64,000 nucleotides of DNA from NCBI RefSeq assembly GCF_009905725.1, contig NZ_JAAAKV010000011.1:62001-126000 (forward strand). The letters are read 5' to 3'. A model generated the notes under the pieces. It was given only the letters and a program-made list of their open reading frames with translations. It made no database searches and was not told the DNA's origin. The position numbers were made by a program, and so were the translations under genes. Each line of letters begins with the position of its first letter. Positions within the stretch are counted from its first letter, which is position 1. Below, piece after piece: positions 60,716 through 64,000 of this stretch. The stretch comes from Emticicia sp. CRIBPO (GTDB lineage Bacteria; Bacteroidota; Bacteroidia; Cytophagales; Spirosomataceae).

Positions 60716-61621
60716 ATGAAACCAACTACCCTCGAAGAGTTTTACCAGAGTTCTGCCCTGCTTATCCCCGAAGATATCAGCCGGGAGATCGGCCATTTTA
60801 ATGTGTTCAAAATAGAAGACATGCTCGCCAAAGTAAAGAAAACGGGCGAAATGCCCTACAACCGCCGCAATTATTATAAGATAAGCATGATCAAGGGCCA
60901 CAACAGGGCTGAATATGCCGACAAAGTAATTAACATAGAGAAAAATGCCCTGCTTTTCGCTTCGCCTAAGATCCCTTATAACTATTTACCCCAGGATGAA
61001 AAGCAGTCGGGGGATTTCTGCATTTTTACAGAAGACTTTTTACTTAAGGAGAAGAGTGGTGTCGTACTGGACCACCTGCCGATATTCAAAGCCGGGGGCT
61101 ATCCGGTATTCCAGATTTCTGATGAAGATGCCGGGGACATTACGGCTATTTTCAGGAAAATGCACAAAGAGCTGTCTTCCAGCTATGCCTACAAGTATGA
61201 TTTACTGCGTAATTATGTCCTGGAACTGATTCATTACGGCCAGAAATTGCAGCCGGCTACGGCCCTCTATCCTTCTCATACGGCTTCTGCAAGGGTTTCT
61301 TCTTTATTTATTGAGTTATTGGAGCGGCAATTTCCCATTGAATCACCCCAGCAAAAGCTGCATCTCAGAACCGCCAAAGACTATGCAGACCAGCTCTCTG
61401 TCCATGTCAATCACCTCAACAAAGTACTGAAAGAAAACACCGGAAAAACCACCACCGACCTCATCAGCAACCGTGTGGTGCAGGAAGCCAAGATATTGCT
61501 TAAGCAAACAGACTGGAATATCTCTGAGATTGCCTACTGCCTGGGTTTTGAGGAAGTTGCCCACTTTTCCAACTTTTTCAGAAAACAAACGGCCTTCGCA
61601 CCCTTGACATTCCGGTCATAA
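60716..61621 (+). CDS. AraC-family transcription regulator (soluble type)
   Basis: A 301-residue regulator. The N-terminal half is a cupin-like ligand domain (VINIEKNALLFASPKIPYNY); the C-terminal 100 residues carry the HTH pair DYADQLSVHVNHLNKVLKEN and ISEIAYCLGFEEVAHFSNFF. No membrane helix, in contrast to the other two AraC regulators. It lies directly before an SDR gene, and two direct repeats 21 bases apart in the gap between them look like its operator; it may activate that gene. Confidence 0.94.
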   Translation: MKPTTLEEFYQSSALLIPEDISREIGHFNVFKIEDMLAKVKKTGEMPYNRRNYYKISMIKGHNRAEYADKVINIEKNALLFASPKIPYNYLPQDEKQSGDFCIFTEDFLLKEKSGVVLDHLPIFKAGGYPVFQISDEDAGDITAIFRKMHKELSSSYAYKYDLLRNYVLELIHYGQKLQPATALYPSHTASARVSSLFIELLERQFPIESPQQKLHLRTAKDYADQLSVHVNHLNKVLKENTGKTTTDLISNRVVQEAKILLKQTDWNISEIAYCLGFEEVAHFSNFFRKQTAFAPLTFRS

Positions 61622-61660
61622 GCCTCACGGTTTATACCGGACCCACAACCATATTTGATT

Positions 61661-61690
61661 TTTGCAAACTTCGGATTGATGTTTGCAAAC
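61661..61690 (+). promoter_or_regulatory. AraC-type direct-repeat operator upstream of the SDR gene
   Basis: tttgcaaac occurs at 61661-61669 and again at 61682-61690, exactly 21 bases apart (two helix turns), followed by a TACCTTTG -7 box at 61711. No TTG -33 box is seen, which suits an activator-dependent promoter. Confidence 0.6.
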
Positions 61691-61746
61691 ACGGGGCCAC
61701 TGCCCCACCCTACCTTTGTTCCATCAAATTAAACATAAAAACAAAG

Positions 61747-62511
61747 ATGGAATCAAATCAAAAAATAGCTCTGGTAACTGGTGGCAGTCGCGGATTAGGT
61801 AAAAACATGGCCCTTCACCTGGCTAAAAAAGGCATTAACGTCATCCTGACCTATAACAGCAAAAAAGAAGAAGCCCTGGCGGTGGTGGCCGAGATTGAGC
61901 AGACAGGACAAAAAGCAGCGGCTCTTCAATTGAACACAGGTGAAATAAAAGGCTTCGATGCTTTCTTTACGGCTTTGAAAGAAACCCTGAAAGACCACTT
62001 CAACACCGACCGTTTCGACTTCCTGGTCAACAATGCCGGTATCGGTTTGTATGGTTCTGTGGCTGAAACAACAGAAGAAACTTTCGACCTGTTATTCAAT
62101 ATCCATTTAAAGGGTGTTTTCTTCCTGACCCAAAAGGCATTGCCCGTTATCAATGACGGCGGCAGGATCATCAATATTTCTACAGGACTGGCCCGCTTCT
62201 CCATGCCAGGATACAGTGCCTATGCCTCTATGAAAGGAGCAATAGAAACCCTGACAAAATACCAGGCGAAAGAATTGGGAGCCAGAGGCATCGCAGTCAA
62301 CATTGTAGCTCCGGGAGCCATCGAAACCGACTTTGGTGGTGGAACTGTAAGAGACAATGAACATATCAACCAGCACATTGCAGGCATTACGGCCCTGGGG
62401 AGAGTGGGTTTACCGGACGATATCGGCGGTGTGGTGGCCTTCCTGTGTACGCCTGAAGCAGGCTGGATCAACGCCCAGAGAATCGAGGTATCGGGCGGAA
62501 TGAATCTCTGA
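61747..62511 (+). CDS. Short-chain dehydrogenase/reductase (SDR)
   Basis: A 254-residue classical SDR: TGGSRGLGKNMALHLAKKG, NNAGIGLYG, Ser in INISTGLARF, catalytic YxxxK in YSAYASMKGAIET and C-terminal PEAGWINAQRIEVSGGMNL. NAD(P)-dependent, substrate unknown. Probably activated by the AraC regulator encoded directly upstream. Strong terminator behind it. Confidence 0.95.
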   Translation: MESNQKIALVTGGSRGLGKNMALHLAKKGINVILTYNSKKEEALAVVAEIEQTGQKAAALQLNTGEIKGFDAFFTALKETLKDHFNTDRFDFLVNNAGIGLYGSVAETTEETFDLLFNIHLKGVFFLTQKALPVINDGGRIINISTGLARFSMPGYSAYASMKGAIETLTKYQAKELGARGIAVNIVAPGAIETDFGGGTVRDNEHINQHIAGITALGRVGLPDDIGGVVAFLCTPEAGWINAQRIEVSGGMNL

Positions 62512-62533
62512 TTCAAACCGACATCTAAATAAT

Positions 62534-62567
62534 GAAAAGCAGAACTTCAGGGTTCTGCTTTTTTTCA
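62534..62567 (+). terminator. Rho-independent terminator
   Basis: aaaagcagaac, loop ttcag, gttctgcttttttt, behind the SDR gene. Confidence 0.9.
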
Positions 62568-62734
62568 TATCCCCTGACGGCTGATTATCTATGTAACTAA
62601 CTACAAATAAAACATTTACCACCATAAAAGACCGTTTAATAAAAATAAATTGTTAAATATTCAAATACCGCTAAAACACCCTTTTCAAACCAGGTCGTAT
62701 ATTCTACCTTAGTATTCAAAATAACAATAATGCC

Positions 62735-64000
62735 ATGTTAATAGCTAAAGAACTCATTGAAAAATCGGAGGCCAGGTTTGAATTACTGACTACCGAGCCG
62801 ACACGGAACAATGTAGCCGATCTTGCAGAAGAGGCCCTGATGGCCGATATAGATGTCCCTGCAGAAGTAACAAGCGGCAACATCCTCGGCAAAGCAGAGA
62901 ACCGGGTCAAAAGAAAGGAAATGCTGAAGGCTCTGAACCAGGAACCTCCCGATTTTGCTTTTGAGAGAGCTATAGGTAAAAACGACTCGGTATACAGTAA
63001 CTTTGTAGACCTGCTGCATGAAGCCAAAAAGAAGGTGGGCAGAATTGCCATAAAAGACGGCAACAAAACCCTGGGATATGCTACAGGCTTTATGATTTCT
63101 GATGAGCTCCTGATGACCAACTGGCATGTTTTCCGGTCAGAAGCGGCTGTAAAAGACAGCGTTGTACAGTTTTATTATGAGTATGACACCTTCGGCAACG
63201 CCAAAACCCCGATTACTTTCAAATTAAACACAGAAGGATTCTTTTACGCTTTTAAAGACCTGGACTACTGCGTGGTAGCGGTCAGTAAAACAGATTTGAC
63301 AGGCACTCATAACCTTTCCGAAATCGGCTATGTCTATCTCGATCCTGTACTGGGCAAATTAGGCGATGAGGGTCAGGAAGCTCTGAACATTATCCACCAT
63401 CCCAACGGCGACTACAAACAGCTGTCTATCCGCGAAAACATCTTTACCAAAATATTACCGACCTCTCTCTGGTACGAATCGGACACAGCCCCCGGCAGCA
63501 GCGGAAGCCCGGTATTCAACGACCAGTGGCAGATCGTCGCCCTACATCATATGGGGGTTCCGAAAAAGAACGTGAACGGCGACTACATCGACAAAGACGG
63601 CAATATGATTCCTGAAATCGACGGAAAATGGGACGAGTCCAAAATAGTCTGGATAGCCAATGAAGGCATCAGGATCAGTGTGATCCTGAAACACCTGTTT
63701 GAGAAAAATCCGGGCCAATCCATATTGAACAATATCAGAAAGCCTTTTGTGAACGGTACGGCACCCACTTCGCCTGAAACCGGAAAAGAAACAGACAACA
63801 CCCCTCAAAAATCAGAAAGTATTGCAGACAGCCAAAACGTAAACATCTCTTTTCCGGCCACATTGCTGCGAAACACCGGAAATGTGTCGGTTTATATCAA
63901 CACCAACCAGGCCGGGGTAGTAAAGACATCTGCTCCTGGCCAGGCCATCAACCTTTCAGAAGACCTGCTTGAGGCCTCCATACAAAGTGTTAAAGAAGAC
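62735..64000 (+). CDS. Trypsin-like serine protease-domain protein (3' end outside window)
   Basis: At least 422 residues, open to the window end. After an N-terminal helical segment the S1-type domain shows all three catalytic residues: His in LLMTNWHVFRSEA, Asp in FKDLDYCVVAVSK and Ser in TAPGSSGSPVFND. No signal peptide, so it is probably cytosolic; such cytosolic trypsin-like domains in bacteria often precede effector or signalling domains (for example effector-associated domains, NACHT or TPR), which might lie beyond 64000. After the protease domain comes a Thr/Ser/Gln-rich linker and another beta segment. Start ATG 62735. Confidence 0.85.
   Translation, partial: MLIAKELIEKSEARFELLTTEPTRNNVADLAEEALMADIDVPAEVTSGNILGKAENRVKRKEMLKALNQEPPDFAFERAIGKNDSVYSNFVDLLHEAKKKVGRIAIKDGNKTLGYATGFMISDELLMTNWHVFRSEAAVKDSVVQFYYEYDTFGNAKTPITFKLNTEGFFYAFKDLDYCVVAVSKTDLTGTHNLSEIGYVYLDPVLGKLGDEGQEALNIIHHPNGDYKQLSIRENIFTKILPTSLWYESDTAPGSSGSPVFNDQWQIVALHHMGVPKKNVNGDYIDKDGNMIPEIDGKWDESKIVWIANEGIRISVILKHLFEKNPGQSILNNIRKPFVNGTAPTSPETGKETDNTPQKSESIADSQNVNISFPATLLRNTGNVSVYINTNQAGVVKTSAPGQAINLSEDLLEASIQSVKED

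Overview
The window looks like chromosomal DNA of a Bacteroidota bacterium (Cytophagales/Chitinophagales-like; genus not determinable by eye). The evidence is promoter -7 boxes of the TAnnTTTG type, weak Shine-Dalgarno sites, AraC regulators with multi-TM N-termini, and many typical Bacteroidota single-gene families (RibD-type reductases, DUF1801, DUF2200, SIMPL, DUF5694, YjbR, VOC). No tRNA, rRNA or CRISPR array was seen.

Layout. (1) 1-4766: tightly packed propionate/methylmalonyl-CoA operon: biotin carboxylase (5' end outside the window), methylmalonyl-CoA mutase and the carboxyltransferase subunit (pccB-like). (2) 4767-9250: AT-richer accessory DNA inserted behind pccB. An esterase and three genes of unknown function are separated by four extra partial copies of the pccB 3' end, as if one hotspot had been hit repeatedly. 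(3) 9520-13483: a likely phage-defence block: a DUF4062-TOPRIM fusion, an AIPR protein, and a small protein with a PD-(D/E)XK-like motif. An integron attC-like inverted repeat lies inside it. (4) 14236-15850: a small helical protein, a 21-bp (heptad-phase) tandem repeat that looks like a decaying coiled-coil gene, and an XRE regulator. (5) 15855-24644: a REP-associated tyrosine transposase (RAYT) flanked by five multi-hairpin REP/BIME-like elements. Two more full copies and fragments lie among regulator/serine-hydrolase, HxlR/SDR, macro-domain and esterase genes.

(6) 24682-56821: a long run of unrelated small metabolic, stress and regulatory genes, all on the plus strand, most with their own promoters. 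It includes three penicillin-binding-type serine hydrolases (one more lies at 18.5 kb), an apparent subclass B1 metallo-beta-lactamase lipoprotein, two complete RibD-type reductases plus a 5' duplicate of one, two Crp/Fnr regulators, and two paralogous two-TM micro-proteins. A second insertion scar (29600-31502) repeats the theme of region 2: a foreign gene sits between a duplicated gene start and the intact gene. (7) 56864-64000: a DUF72 gene on the minus strand, a PKD lipoprotein, a membrane protein, a PhnB-like VOC protein, an AraC regulator with two operator-like direct repeats upstream of an SDR gene, and a trypsin-like protease running off the end.

The most interesting features are the serial pccB-tail scars, the DUF4062-TOPRIM/AIPR/nuclease cluster, the attC-like repeats shared by two distant loci, the RAYT/REP family and the decaying heptad-repeat tract. 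All functions are inferred from reading sequence and motifs. No database search was run.
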